From Verrucomicrobiota bacterium (lineage in GTDB: Bacteria; Verrucomicrobiota; Verrucomicrobiia; Chthoniobacterales; UBA10450), in contig QHOQ01000038.1 of assembly GCA_003219355.1 (NCBI GenBank), forward strand, positions 1 through 5,484: a DNA stretch of 5,484 nt. Direction: 5' to 3'. The notes beneath the pieces are model-generated. The model saw only the letters and a program-made list of their open reading frames with translations. It had not been told where the DNA came from and made no database searches. Both the position numbers and the translations under genes were made by a program. Shown here piece after piece: positions 1 through 5,484 of the stretch (the first letter of the stretch is position 1; each line of letters starts with the position of its first letter).

Positions 1-26
1 TGGAGGGTCCTGCTAACCGCGATATC

Positions 27-212
27 TTAATTCAAGCCTGTGACGTGCGCGTGGTTGTCGACCCAAAGAGTGCACTTTTCGTCAGCGGTTCGGTGCTCGA
101 CTACAGCGATGATCTGCAAAAGGGCGGTTTCAAAGTCACCAATCCGAATGCCGTCGCGCATTGCTCGTGTGGCGAAAGTTTCGCTGTTTAAATACAACTC
201 ATATCTGTTCAT
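27..212 (-). CDS. possible small hypothetical protein (61 aa), divergent from lexA
   Basis: I do not recognise this protein. The reading frame starts MNRYELYLNSETFATR, ends HVTGLN and stops with TAA. Its composition is protein-like: mixed charged and aliphatic residues, with a likely helix around DFETALLQIIAVVEH. The open frame extends further upstream into lexA on the opposite strand, but the ATG at 212 is the most sensible start because it lies in the lexA upstream region. No Shine-Dalgarno sequence precedes it. The start codon sits inside the LexA operator at 206-219, so if the gene is real LexA would probably repress it together with lexA. It could equally be a chance frame or the remnant of a decayed gene. 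Nothing else coding is evident in the first 250 bases. Confidence 0.3.
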   Translation of the reverse strand: MNRYELYLNSETFATRAMRDGIRIGDFETALLQIIAVVEHRTADEKCTLWVDNHAHVTGLN

Positions 213-219
213 TTGAACT
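206..219. promoter_or_regulatory. LexA operator (SOS box) upstream of lexA
   Basis: TGTTCATTTGAACT is a near-perfect inverted repeat (TGTTC-N4-GAACT), 32 bp before the lexA start codon. It shares 12 of 14 positions with the palindrome just after lexA. The TGTTC-N4-GAACA form matches the LexA motif I recall for Verrucomicrobia. It contains TTGAAC, which resembles a -35 element, so a bound repressor could block polymerase directly. Its position implies lexA autoregulation. The two-site match is seen in the sequence; binding is inferred. Confidence 0.75.
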
Positions 220-251
220 TGCGTGGTCGACGGGTTCGACGAACATAAAGC

Positions 252-869
252 ATGCTGACGCATCGTCAGAAAAACGTTCTCGATTTCATCCAGAGCGAGC
301 AGCGGGAAAAAGGAATCACGCCGAGCACACGCGAGATTCAGAAACATTTTCGGTTCGCCAGTCAGACATCGGTAATGCAGTACATTGCCGCACTTGAGCG
401 CAAAGGCTTTCTCAGTCGGCATGCGCGCAAAGCCCGTGCGCTGATCACACCGCTACAAAAGGTCCGGATCACGGATGTCCCGATCTATGGAGAGATTCCC
501 GCTGGCATGTCGACATTGACCGAACAAACCATCGAGGGGCACGTTTCTCTCGACGCACGCTCGGCCAATGTTTCGAAAAACGGGCGGACCTTTGCCTTGC
601 GGGTCCAGGGCGATTCGATGATCGGCGCTCACATTATCGATGGAGACATTGTGATTTTGGAGAACCGCAAAGAGGTGCAGAACGGCGATATCGTGGCGGC
701 TTTAATTGATGATGAAACGACTTTGAAGCGTTACGTCGTAGAACATGGCAGACCGTATTTAAAGGCGGAGAATCCGCGTTATCCGAATCTCAGCCCAGCG
801 CGCGAGTTGGAGATTCAGGGGGTGATGGTCTCGTTGGTGCGCAAGCAAGAGCGGCGAAAATCCCGATAA
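252..869 (+). CDS. lexA: LexA-type SOS repressor, self-cleaving (205 aa)
   Basis: This is a LexA-family transcriptional repressor that silences DNA-damage genes until RecA filaments stimulate its self-cleavage. The N-terminal winged-helix DNA-binding domain (about residues 1-65) starts MLTHRQKNVLDFI and carries TREIQKHF, then the recognition helix region QTSVMQYIAALERKGF. The C-terminal S24 peptidase domain (about 75-200) has the scissile Ala84-Gly85 in YGEIPAGMS, the catalytic Ser122 in QGDSM and the catalytic Lys159 in TLKRY. These are equivalent to E. coli A84-G85, S119 and K156. The length is typical of the family, so the protein should be functional. The recognition helix differs clearly from the E. 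coli RSPNAAEEHLKAL, in line with the different operator. No Shine-Dalgarno sequence precedes the ATG, and the start is chosen by alignment to the family N-terminus. It heads an imuA-imuB cassette, so it may be the cassette-linked LexA rather than the only one in the genome. Confidence 0.95.
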   Translation: MLTHRQKNVLDFIQSEQREKGITPSTREIQKHFRFASQTSVMQYIAALERKGFLSRHARKARALITPLQKVRITDVPIYGEIPAGMSTLTEQTIEGHVSLDARSANVSKNGRTFALRVQGDSMIGAHIIDGDIVILENRKEVQNGDIVAALIDDETTLKRYVVEHGRPYLKAENPRYPNLSPARELEIQGVMVSLVRKQERRKSR

Positions 870-885
870 ATGTTCACTTGAACAT
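870..885. promoter_or_regulatory. LexA operator (SOS box) between lexA and imuA
   Basis: ATGTTCACTTGAACAT is a palindrome with seven complementary pairs around a two-base centre. It begins immediately after the lexA stop codon and ends 25 bp before the imuA start. It is the second copy of the TGTTC-N4-GAACA pattern found upstream of lexA. Its position implies a separate LexA-repressed promoter for imuA-imuB inside the cassette. No convincing -10 hexamer is visible downstream, although TTGAAC within the site could serve as a -35 element. Confidence 0.78.
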
Positions 886-897
886 ATTTCTGATCGT

Positions 898-915
898 GCC
901 ATTTTTTTAAATGGC
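898..915 (+). promoter_or_regulatory. inverted repeat enclosing the imuA start codon
   Basis: GCCATTT (898-904) and AAATGGC (909-915) are perfect 7-base complements separated by TTTT. In RNA this forms a short hairpin in which the imuA AUG (911-913) is part of the stem. If the transcript begins upstream, the hairpin could limit imuA translation. If the message is leaderless, the hairpin would not exist. The repeat is seen in the sequence; the function is inferred. The T-run sits in the loop, so it is not a standard intrinsic terminator. Confidence 0.4.
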
Positions 916-1570
916 TGCGAGTGGCAAAATTGTCGATCTTCGGAAACTTCTCGCCGAGCGTTTTCCGCAGCCGCCTTTCTCAGCGGTCACGCGTTTAGCG
1001 ACAGGTTTGTCGTTTGTCGATCAAACAATCGGCGGCGGCTTGCCCAAAGGCGCCATTACCGAATTGATCAGCCCGCAAATAAGCGCGGGAAGCGCCTCGT
1101 TTATCCAAGCGCTTCTCCAGGCCGCACATCGCGATTGCTATTTCCTTGCCTTGATCGATGGGCGGGACTCGTTCGATCCGTTCGCCTTAGGCGAACTGGG
1201 CAACGTACGTTTGCGCAATCTACTTTGGGTGCGTTGCAGCAAAGCGCTCGAGGCGGTCAAGGCCGCCGATTTGCTGTTGCGTGATGGCAACTTCCCGCTG
1301 GTGATTATCGATCTCGTTCTCAATCCACCGGAAGAATTGCGCAAAATTCCGCAGCCGACTTGGTACCGGTTGCAACGGCTGGTCGAATCAGCGCCCACTG
1401 CATGTCTGGTCCTATCACGACACGGGATGGTGAGCAGCGCACAATTTAAAATCGTTCTCGAAAATTCCTGGAGTCTGGAAACTTTTGAAGAAGACGAGGC
1501 GATTTCGCGTCTGCGAATTCGCGTGCAACGATCTCATCTCCATCGACAGGAAAGCGTCACTGCGAATTAA
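911..1570 (+). CDS. imuA: ImuA, RecA-like accessory protein of translesion synthesis (219 aa)
   Basis: ImuA is a RecA-superfamily protein that works with ImuB and the DnaE2 polymerase in damage-induced mutagenesis. The RecA-like core is visible: LATGLSFVDQTIGGGLPKGAITEL (residues 29-52 region) matches the segment before the P-loop. LIDGRDSFDP (81-90) corresponds to the RecA IDAEHALDP region, and LVIIDL (130-135) is the Walker B strand. The Walker A is degenerate: residues 54-63 read SPQISAGSAS and lack the canonical GKT lysine, so ATP hydrolysis is doubtful. This degeneracy is common in ImuA proteins. The ATG has no Shine-Dalgarno sequence and lies inside a hairpin. It follows lexA by 41 bp with its own LexA operator, and its TAA overlaps the imuB ATG by one base, which indicates translational coupling. 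The length is normal for the shorter ImuA proteins. Confidence 0.85.
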   Translation: MAASGKIVDLRKLLAERFPQPPFSAVTRLATGLSFVDQTIGGGLPKGAITELISPQISAGSASFIQALLQAAHRDCYFLALIDGRDSFDPFALGELGNVRLRNLLWVRCSKALEAVKAADLLLRDGNFPLVIIDLVLNPPEELRKIPQPTWYRLQRLVESAPTACLVLSRHGMVSSAQFKIVLENSWSLETFEEDEAISRLRIRVQRSHLHRQESVTAN

Positions 1571-2094
1571 TGTTTGCGACGATTTATTTGCCGAACTTTT
1601 ATTTGCAGGCCGCAATGCGCCATCAACCGGAGTTGCACTCAAAACCGTTCGCCGTACTCGATGACAACCAAATAAAAGCGGTGATCATTCAACTTAACAA
1701 GGCTGCGGAAAACGCCGGTGTTCGTAAAAGCATGACTCCGAGCCAGGGGTTGGCGCGATGTCTAAGTCTCATCGTGAAAACACGCGTTCGATCGCAAGAA
1801 AAATTGATCGACCAAATTCTGCTTCATTATGCCTTTACGCTTTCTCCGTATGTGGAAGCAACCGCAGCCGGCGTTTGCACAATTCAATTTACCGATAATC
1901 GAAAGCTGACGCCGAAACTTTCGCGGGTGCTCGAACAGCTTGGCCAATGTGAAATTATCGCGCAAGGAGGAATTGCAGCTTCGCCAGATACCAGTTTTCT
2001 CGTCGCGCAATTCGCGCGGCCGATTTTAGAAATCGAGAACGCAAAGAAATTCTTCGCACTGCTTCCCATCGAGACACTTGCGACCGCGCTTTAA
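1570..2094 (+). pseudogene. imuB: ImuB N-terminal fragment, Y-family polymerase paralogue (174 aa, truncated)
   Basis: The first 174 residues match ImuB, the non-catalytic Y-family polymerase paralogue that bridges ImuA, the beta clamp and DnaE2. Signatures include IYLPNFYLQAAMRHQPEL (5-22), AVIIQLNKAAENAGVRKSMT (37-56), LSPYVEATAAGVCT (91-104) and GGIAASPDTSFLVAQFARP (133-151). The metal-binding acidic residues of active Y-family enzymes are replaced: the first Asp position is Tyr6, and the SxDE motif reads SPYVEAT. Both changes are normal for ImuB. ImuB proteins usually have about 400-550 residues. This one ends with TAA after LLPIETLATAL, just where the thumb, little-finger and C-terminal clamp/partner-binding regions should begin. 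No continuation is visible in any downstream frame; the convergent aquaporin gene starts at the next base. It is probably a truncated remnant, though a shortened functional protein cannot be excluded. There is no internal frameshift in the part present. Confidence 0.8.
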
Positions 2095-2772
2095 CTACTC
2101 GACGGTTATCGTCTCAATGCGCGCAGCAGATTTGCGTTCGATGAAGACACGGTAAACCAAACCGCCCAGCGATCCACCGACGAATGGCCCAACCCAGTAA
2201 ACGTAGTGATCATGCCAAAAATTTGCCGCCACCGCTGGGCCGAATACTCGGGCGGGATTCATTGCCGCGCCGGTAAGAGGTCCTCCGAACAAAATATCGA
2301 GTGTGATGGTCGCTCCAATGGCAAAACCGGCCAGACCGCGTCCCCGCGGATCCACAGCGGTGCCATGAACCACGAAGACGAGAAAGAAGGTCAGAATTCC
2401 TTCCACCAAAATTCCCTGCCCAGCTGTCAGATTGATGGCAAGCTGAGGCGTTCCAGTAACGACGACATCGCGCCCGAATAAACCGAGGCAGATGAAAGCA
2501 GCCGCGATTCCGCCGAGCAATTGCGCGATCCAGTAACGAAGGGCCTCAGACCACGTCATATGGCCGCCGCAGACCAAGCCGAAGGTCACGGCCGGATTCA
2601 ATTGCCCACCGGAAACATGCAGGGTAGCCGAGACAAAGGCGGCGATCGTGAGACCATGAGCAAGGGCAACAGCGACGATATCGTGTCCAGCGGTTTTGAT
2701 TGCGCCAATGCCGACAAATATAAGCGCGAATGTCCCAATGAATTCCGCGAGCAACGGGCGAAACTTGGCCAT
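2095..2772 (-). CDS. MIP-family aquaporin with a TIP-like selectivity filter (225 aa)
   Basis: This is an inner-membrane channel of the major intrinsic protein family for water and/or small neutral solutes. Six hydrophobic segments and two half-helices are present, with both pore motifs: SGGQLNPAVT and GAAMNPARVFGPA. Aligned to AqpZ and numbered from the upstream TTG at 2784, the aromatic/arginine filter reads His43, Ile164, Ala173 and Arg179, where AqpZ has Phe43, His174, Thr183 and Arg189. His-Ile-Ala-Arg is the pattern of some plant tonoplast aquaporins (TIP), and the C-terminal YVYWVGPFVGGSLGGLVY segment is also TIP-like. Ammonia, urea or glycerol passage is possible but unproven. I prefer the ATG at 2772, since MAKFRPLLAEFIGTF aligns with the AqpZ start; a TTG at 2784 would add four residues. 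Its TAG abuts the imuB TAA with no spacer. Confidence 0.93.
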   Translation of the reverse strand: MAKFRPLLAEFIGTFALIFVGIGAIKTAGHDIVAVALAHGLTIAAFVSATLHVSGGQLNPAVTFGLVCGGHMTWSEALRYWIAQLLGGIAAAFICLGLFGRDVVVTGTPQLAINLTAGQGILVEGILTFFLVFVVHGTAVDPRGRGLAGFAIGATITLDILFGGPLTGAAMNPARVFGPAVAANFWHDHYVYWVGPFVGGSLGGLVYRVFIERKSAARIETITVE

Positions 2773-2788
2773 CTGTCGATGCAATCAA

Positions 2789-2818
2789 ATTATGCAGAGG
2801 CTGACAACCTTGTTTGTC
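2789..2818 (-). promoter_or_regulatory. possible aquaporin promoter with overlapping inverted repeat
   Basis: On the minus strand a CATAAT (2794-2789) resembles a -10 element 16 bp before the aquaporin ATG. Just upstream, GACAA-N6-TTGTC (2803-2818) is a perfect 5-base inverted repeat lying where a -35 element would be, so it could be a repressor or activator site. No -35 hexamer with normal 16-18 bp spacing is convincing; TGGACA is 20 bp away. The rest of the 2773-2979 spacer holds no coding frame or terminator that I can support. Confidence 0.25.
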
Positions 2819-2979
2819 CATGCGGGCAAAGCTCAAAGGTCTCAAGTCGATATTCAGGGAAATTCCAACTTTGGCAACGAAAGCTAAAGCCACGCCAGCG
2901 TTCCCGAGGTCTAATGATTGAACTCTCTTTGGATCTTAGATGTTCGGCCTAGCGCTTGTTGCGCCCGCAAGATGCCGAT

Positions 2980-5442
2980 CTAACCTCCCGCGTAATTCGG
3001 GTATCTTTCCCGTAGTTCTCGAACCAGCCGGTCTGCTTCATCCGTTTTACCAGCGCGCTGATAGGCCGAGGCTGCCTTGTTCAATGCGCGAGGAGTGATG
3101 GCCGCATCATCGTAAAGCAAAGCGACACTCATGAAAGCCTTGCCGGCATCATCGAAATTTCCGCGCTCCAGTTGGACGTCACCCGCCAGCAACCGCGCCT
3201 CAGCATTCACGCGACCCTCTGGCTGCAACGACATGATTTCCTCCGCAATCTTCTGCGCGTCGTCCGGTTTGTGCGCGCCGATTTTCACCGCGCCGAGCGC
3301 GAGCAACACTTTCGCCTTTCCCGCCGGATCTTTAGCGGTCTGCAAATATTTGCCAAACGCATCCTCGGCTTCAGGCAAGTTTTCCAGTTTCGTAGCTGCG
3401 TCTCCGAGGTAAAACCAAAAGTCGGGCTTCACACCGCCACGATTGTCGATCTTTCCCAAGACGCTCAGGTATTTTTCGGCCGTCTCGTAATTTTTCTCGT
3501 TGAAATATTCGATCCCAAGCCATTCAAGAACTTCTGGCGGCGGATTCACATTCGGACTATTGGCGATAAAATTGTTCACTTCTTTGGTCAGAGCAGACCG
3601 ATCTTTTAAATAAAACTGGCACAAGATCAGCCGAAGCGTCGCGAGATTGTAGTATTGCTCTTTGTTGAGTTGACGTGCGGCGTTGAGCGCAGTCATCGCG
3701 GTCTTGTAGTCCTTCGCCTCAAACGCTGCTTTACCGATATAATATTGTGCCTGGGCCGCGACCGGGCTTTTTGGAAATTCTTTCAGGAGCTGGCGAAACG
3801 TGTCGATCATGCCTTTTGAATTCTCCTGTTGCCCGAGAATCAATGCCTTCATTTGTAGCGCCGCTTCCCGCTCGCGCGCACTGAGATATTTTGTGATGAT
3901 GATGTTTAAATCAGAAAGTGCGGCGTTGTAATTCTTATCTTGTTCATAAGCCAAAGCGCGCTGAGCCAAAGCCGCAGGCACCTGCGGGTTATCTGGAAAT
4001 GTTTGCAGGTAATACGTAAAAGCTTCGACAGTCTCGGGAGTATTTTTCGTCTGCACGTAACACAAGCCAAGTTTATAGGCCGATTCGGAGCGCAACTTTG
4101 GCGAGAGTTGAGAAGCGCGCAGTTCGGCATAAATGGGCACCGCCTCCGTGTAATTCTGTTGTTTGTAGAGCGCTTCCGCCTTTAAAAGCTTCACCTGGTC
4201 CGCGCGTTCACCTGTAGGATTCGTTTTGAGAAACTCCTCCACTTCGGCAAGGAGCGCGGGCGGATCCGAGTTGTAGACGTTGATCAACCGCTGATACGCC
4301 GCGTCTTTCGCCTCCTCTCGATCCGGATATTTGGCGATAATCTGCCGATAAAGTTCTTCAGCTTTGTCGGCGTGATCAAGTTGCCGCTCGCTGTTTGCAG
4401 CGAGCAACATCACTTCAGCCTGGGCCGCTTCCGGAAGCTTTTCCTGCTCTCTCTTGTAGTCGGTCAGCAGCTGTGCGTATTGGCCGGATTGGTATTGCAA
4501 CCGGCGCAATCCCACCTGCGCGATCGCTCGGAATTTTCCGGATTCCGGAAGGCTTCGGCCCTTTTGCAACAAGGTTGTGGCTCTATCGACCATTGCCTTG
4601 TCGATCTTGCCCTTATCCGCTTGCACAAGATCGAGAGCGATCATGCCGGCGCGCACAGCTGCCTCCGCTTTTAAGGTCGGCTTTTGCGTTTCGTTTGAAA
4701 GAGCTTCGTATTGCTTCAGCGCATCGATTTTTCTGCCACGCCCAACGAGAATGGACGCTGCCGTCAATCGCGCGTCCTCGCGATACGGATTCGGATTTCC
4801 AGTCTCAGCAACCTCCTGATAAATATCAGAGGCTTCATCTTTGCGGCCGAGGATCTCGAGGCAGCGCGCCTCGAAATACCGCGCGGAAAGCGCCACGGCT
4901 GATTCCTTTGATTTTGCCGCCGAGCGGTGAAAGAGCGGAAGAGCCGCAGCATAATCCTTCTGCGTGAAAGCCATCTCGGCCAGCGCGTACGCAGCCGGTC
5001 CAGCAAACTCGCTGTCGTTATAATCACTGAGGACTTTCTGGAAATTTGTGCGAGCGCTTGATGGACGGTTCAGATTTCGACAGCATTCACCGAGCGAAAA
5101 ATACGCGTTCGCCCGGCCGGAGCGGCCCGGGTAATCGTCCAGATATTTCTGATACTCCGGGAGGGCAAGATCATAAAGCTTGCGAGTGAAGAGCGCGTTC
5201 GCGTAATCGAGTTGGCGCTGGTCGGGCGCTTCGCTTTCCCGTGCAGCGGGTTCAGAAGATTCCTGCTCCGAACGGCGGGGTACTGGCGCTGGCGGCTCCT
5301 CGAAAGGCAGGGCCCGCGCAACCGGCGGCTCATCTATCGGCCGAGCCCGACGCACTTCTGGCGGCGATTGAGCGCCGGCACCTGCAATCCAAAGCAGCAT
5401 CGCGAATCCGAGAAGACCGGATGCGCTGCGCGTAATTTTCAT
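2980..5442 (-). CDS. secreted/periplasmic TPR-repeat protein, Tol-Pal (YbgF/CpoB, BamD)-like solenoid (820 aa)
   Basis: This is a large tetratricopeptide-repeat protein. Residues 1-24 form a Sec signal peptide: MKITR, a hydrophobic core (LLGFAMLLWIA), and a cleavage site AGA before Gln25. There is no lipobox cysteine, so the mature protein is probably soluble and periplasmic. Residues 25-75 are a Pro/Glu/Arg-rich, likely disordered linker. From about residue 78 to the C-terminus, helical TPR pairs follow, with typical stretches such as YDLALPEYQKYLDDYPG (90-106), KAEELYRQIIAKYPD (360-374), YTEAVPIYAEL (431-441) and PEAEDAFGKYL (690-700). Early repeats resemble the YbgF/CpoB and BamD type, which dock partners in envelope complexes. 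No enzymatic domain is visible. The ATG overlaps the stop of the upstream ExbD/TolR-like gene (ATGA), so the two are probably co-translated. This arrangement suggests a scaffold role in a proton-motive-force-driven Tol/Exb-type envelope system. Exact partners are unknown. Confidence 0.92.
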   Translation of the reverse strand: MKITRSASGLLGFAMLLWIAGAGAQSPPEVRRARPIDEPPVARALPFEEPPAPVPRRSEQESSEPAARESEAPDQRQLDYANALFTRKLYDLALPEYQKYLDDYPGRSGRANAYFSLGECCRNLNRPSSARTNFQKVLSDYNDSEFAGPAAYALAEMAFTQKDYAAALPLFHRSAAKSKESAVALSARYFEARCLEILGRKDEASDIYQEVAETGNPNPYREDARLTAASILVGRGRKIDALKQYEALSNETQKPTLKAEAAVRAGMIALDLVQADKGKIDKAMVDRATTLLQKGRSLPESGKFRAIAQVGLRRLQYQSGQYAQLLTDYKREQEKLPEAAQAEVMLLAANSERQLDHADKAEELYRQIIAKYPDREEAKDAAYQRLINVYNSDPPALLAEVEEFLKTNPTGERADQVKLLKAEALYKQQNYTEAVPIYAELRASQLSPKLRSESAYKLGLCYVQTKNTPETVEAFTYYLQTFPDNPQVPAALAQRALAYEQDKNYNAALSDLNIIITKYLSAREREAALQMKALILGQQENSKGMIDTFRQLLKEFPKSPVAAQAQYYIGKAAFEAKDYKTAMTALNAARQLNKEQYYNLATLRLILCQFYLKDRSALTKEVNNFIANSPNVNPPPEVLEWLGIEYFNEKNYETAEKYLSVLGKIDNRGGVKPDFWFYLGDAATKLENLPEAEDAFGKYLQTAKDPAGKAKVLLALGAVKIGAHKPDDAQKIAEEIMSLQPEGRVNAEARLLAGDVQLERGNFDDAGKAFMSVALLYDDAAITPRALNKAASAYQRAGKTDEADRLVRELRERYPNYAGG

Positions 5443-5484
5443 TTCGCTGTCGCGAAAGCCACATTCGTGATCCCGGCTTCGCTG
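5439..5484 (-). CDS. C-terminal end of a probable ExbD/TolR-family protein (partial)
   Basis: On the minus strand, upstream of the TPR gene, one frame reads SEAGITNVAFATAK then TGA (5441-5439). The gene enters from the right edge, so only 14 residues are visible. The pattern 'x-Ala-Gly-Ile-x-x-Val-x-Phe-Ala-Thr' is what ExbD/TolR biopolymer-transport proteins usually have at their extreme C-terminus. The stop shares ATGA with the start of the TPR gene, a classic translational-coupling overlap, which supports this frame being coding. ExbD/TolR proteins are single-span inner-membrane partners of ExbB/TolQ that use proton motive force. The assignment rests on a very short match plus context. Confidence 0.5.
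   Translation of the reverse strand, partial: SEAGITNVAFATAK

Noticed and set aside
234..244. GTTCGACGAAC, a third palindrome with GTTC/GAAC half-sites between the operator and the lexA start
   Set aside because: The half-sites are spaced by three bases rather than four, the outer base on the left is G not T, and it is GC-rich. It may be chance, so I do not call it an operator.
213..422. Longer version of the minus-strand small ORF starting at 422
   Set aside because: This part overlaps the lexA DNA-binding domain on the opposite strand and is best explained as a shadow; only the part from 212 downward lies outside lexA.
1061..1110. Loss of the Walker A lysine in ImuA as a sign of pseudogenisation
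   Set aside because: Degenerate P-loops are common in the ImuA family, and the rest of the reading frame is intact and of normal length.
2206..2481. Plus-strand frame opposite the aquaporin as a continuation of ImuB
   Set aside because: Its translation has no ImuB thumb, little-finger or clamp-binding features and is a shadow of the aquaporin.
2952..2971. TTGCG-CC-CGCAA hairpin just downstream of the TPR gene as an intrinsic terminator
   Set aside because: The stem is only 5 bp with a two-base loop and no T-run follows on the minus strand, so it does not meet the terminator pattern.
4395..4967. 190-codon plus-strand open frame inside the TPR gene
   Set aside because: It is antisense to a strongly supported 820-residue gene, is rich in Arg/Pro/Ser as expected of a shadow frame, and matches no family.

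Overview
The window looks like chromosomal DNA of a verrucomicrobial or closely related bacterium. The main reason is the pair of near-identical palindromes of the form TGTTC-N4-GAAC(A/T), one upstream of a lexA-type gene and one between that gene and imuA. This is the LexA operator type that I recall being reported for Verrucomicrobia, and it differs from the E. coli CTGT-N8-ACAG box. None of the genes has a clear Shine-Dalgarno sequence, which also fits such a host. The taxonomic call is an inference.

Left third, plus strand: an SOS mutagenesis cassette. It runs lexA (252-869), imuA (911-1570), then imuB (1570-2094). LexA has its Ala-Gly cleavage site and Ser/Lys dyad. ImuA is a RecA-like protein with a degenerate P-loop, and its stop overlaps the imuB start (TAATG). 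ImuB is a catalytically degenerate Y-family polymerase paralogue that stops at 174 residues, about a third of the usual length, after the palm/fingers part. No dnaE2 follows. The cassette therefore looks LexA-controlled but incomplete. A possible 61-residue divergent ORF lies left of lexA, and the first operator overlaps its start codon.

Middle, minus strand: an aquaporin (2095-2772), convergent with imuB with no base between the two stop codons. It has both NPA motifs and an aromatic/arginine filter that I read as His-Ile-Ala-Arg, which resembles plant TIP channels more than AqpZ or GlpF. About 200 bp of non-coding DNA upstream of it holds a possible promoter and a small inverted repeat.

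Right half, minus strand: an 820-residue secreted TPR solenoid protein (2980-5442) with a signal peptide and a Pro/Glu-rich linker. Its start codon overlaps (ATGA) the stop of another minus-strand gene that enters from the right edge. The 14 visible C-terminal residues of that gene fit the tail of ExbD/TolR proteins. This suggests an ExbB/ExbD (Tol-type) envelope operon ending in a periplasmic TPR protein.

The most notable points are the truncated ImuB joined directly to a convergent aquaporin, the two LexA operators, a hairpin containing the imuA start codon, the TIP-like filter of the aquaporin, and the inferred ExbD-TPR coupling.
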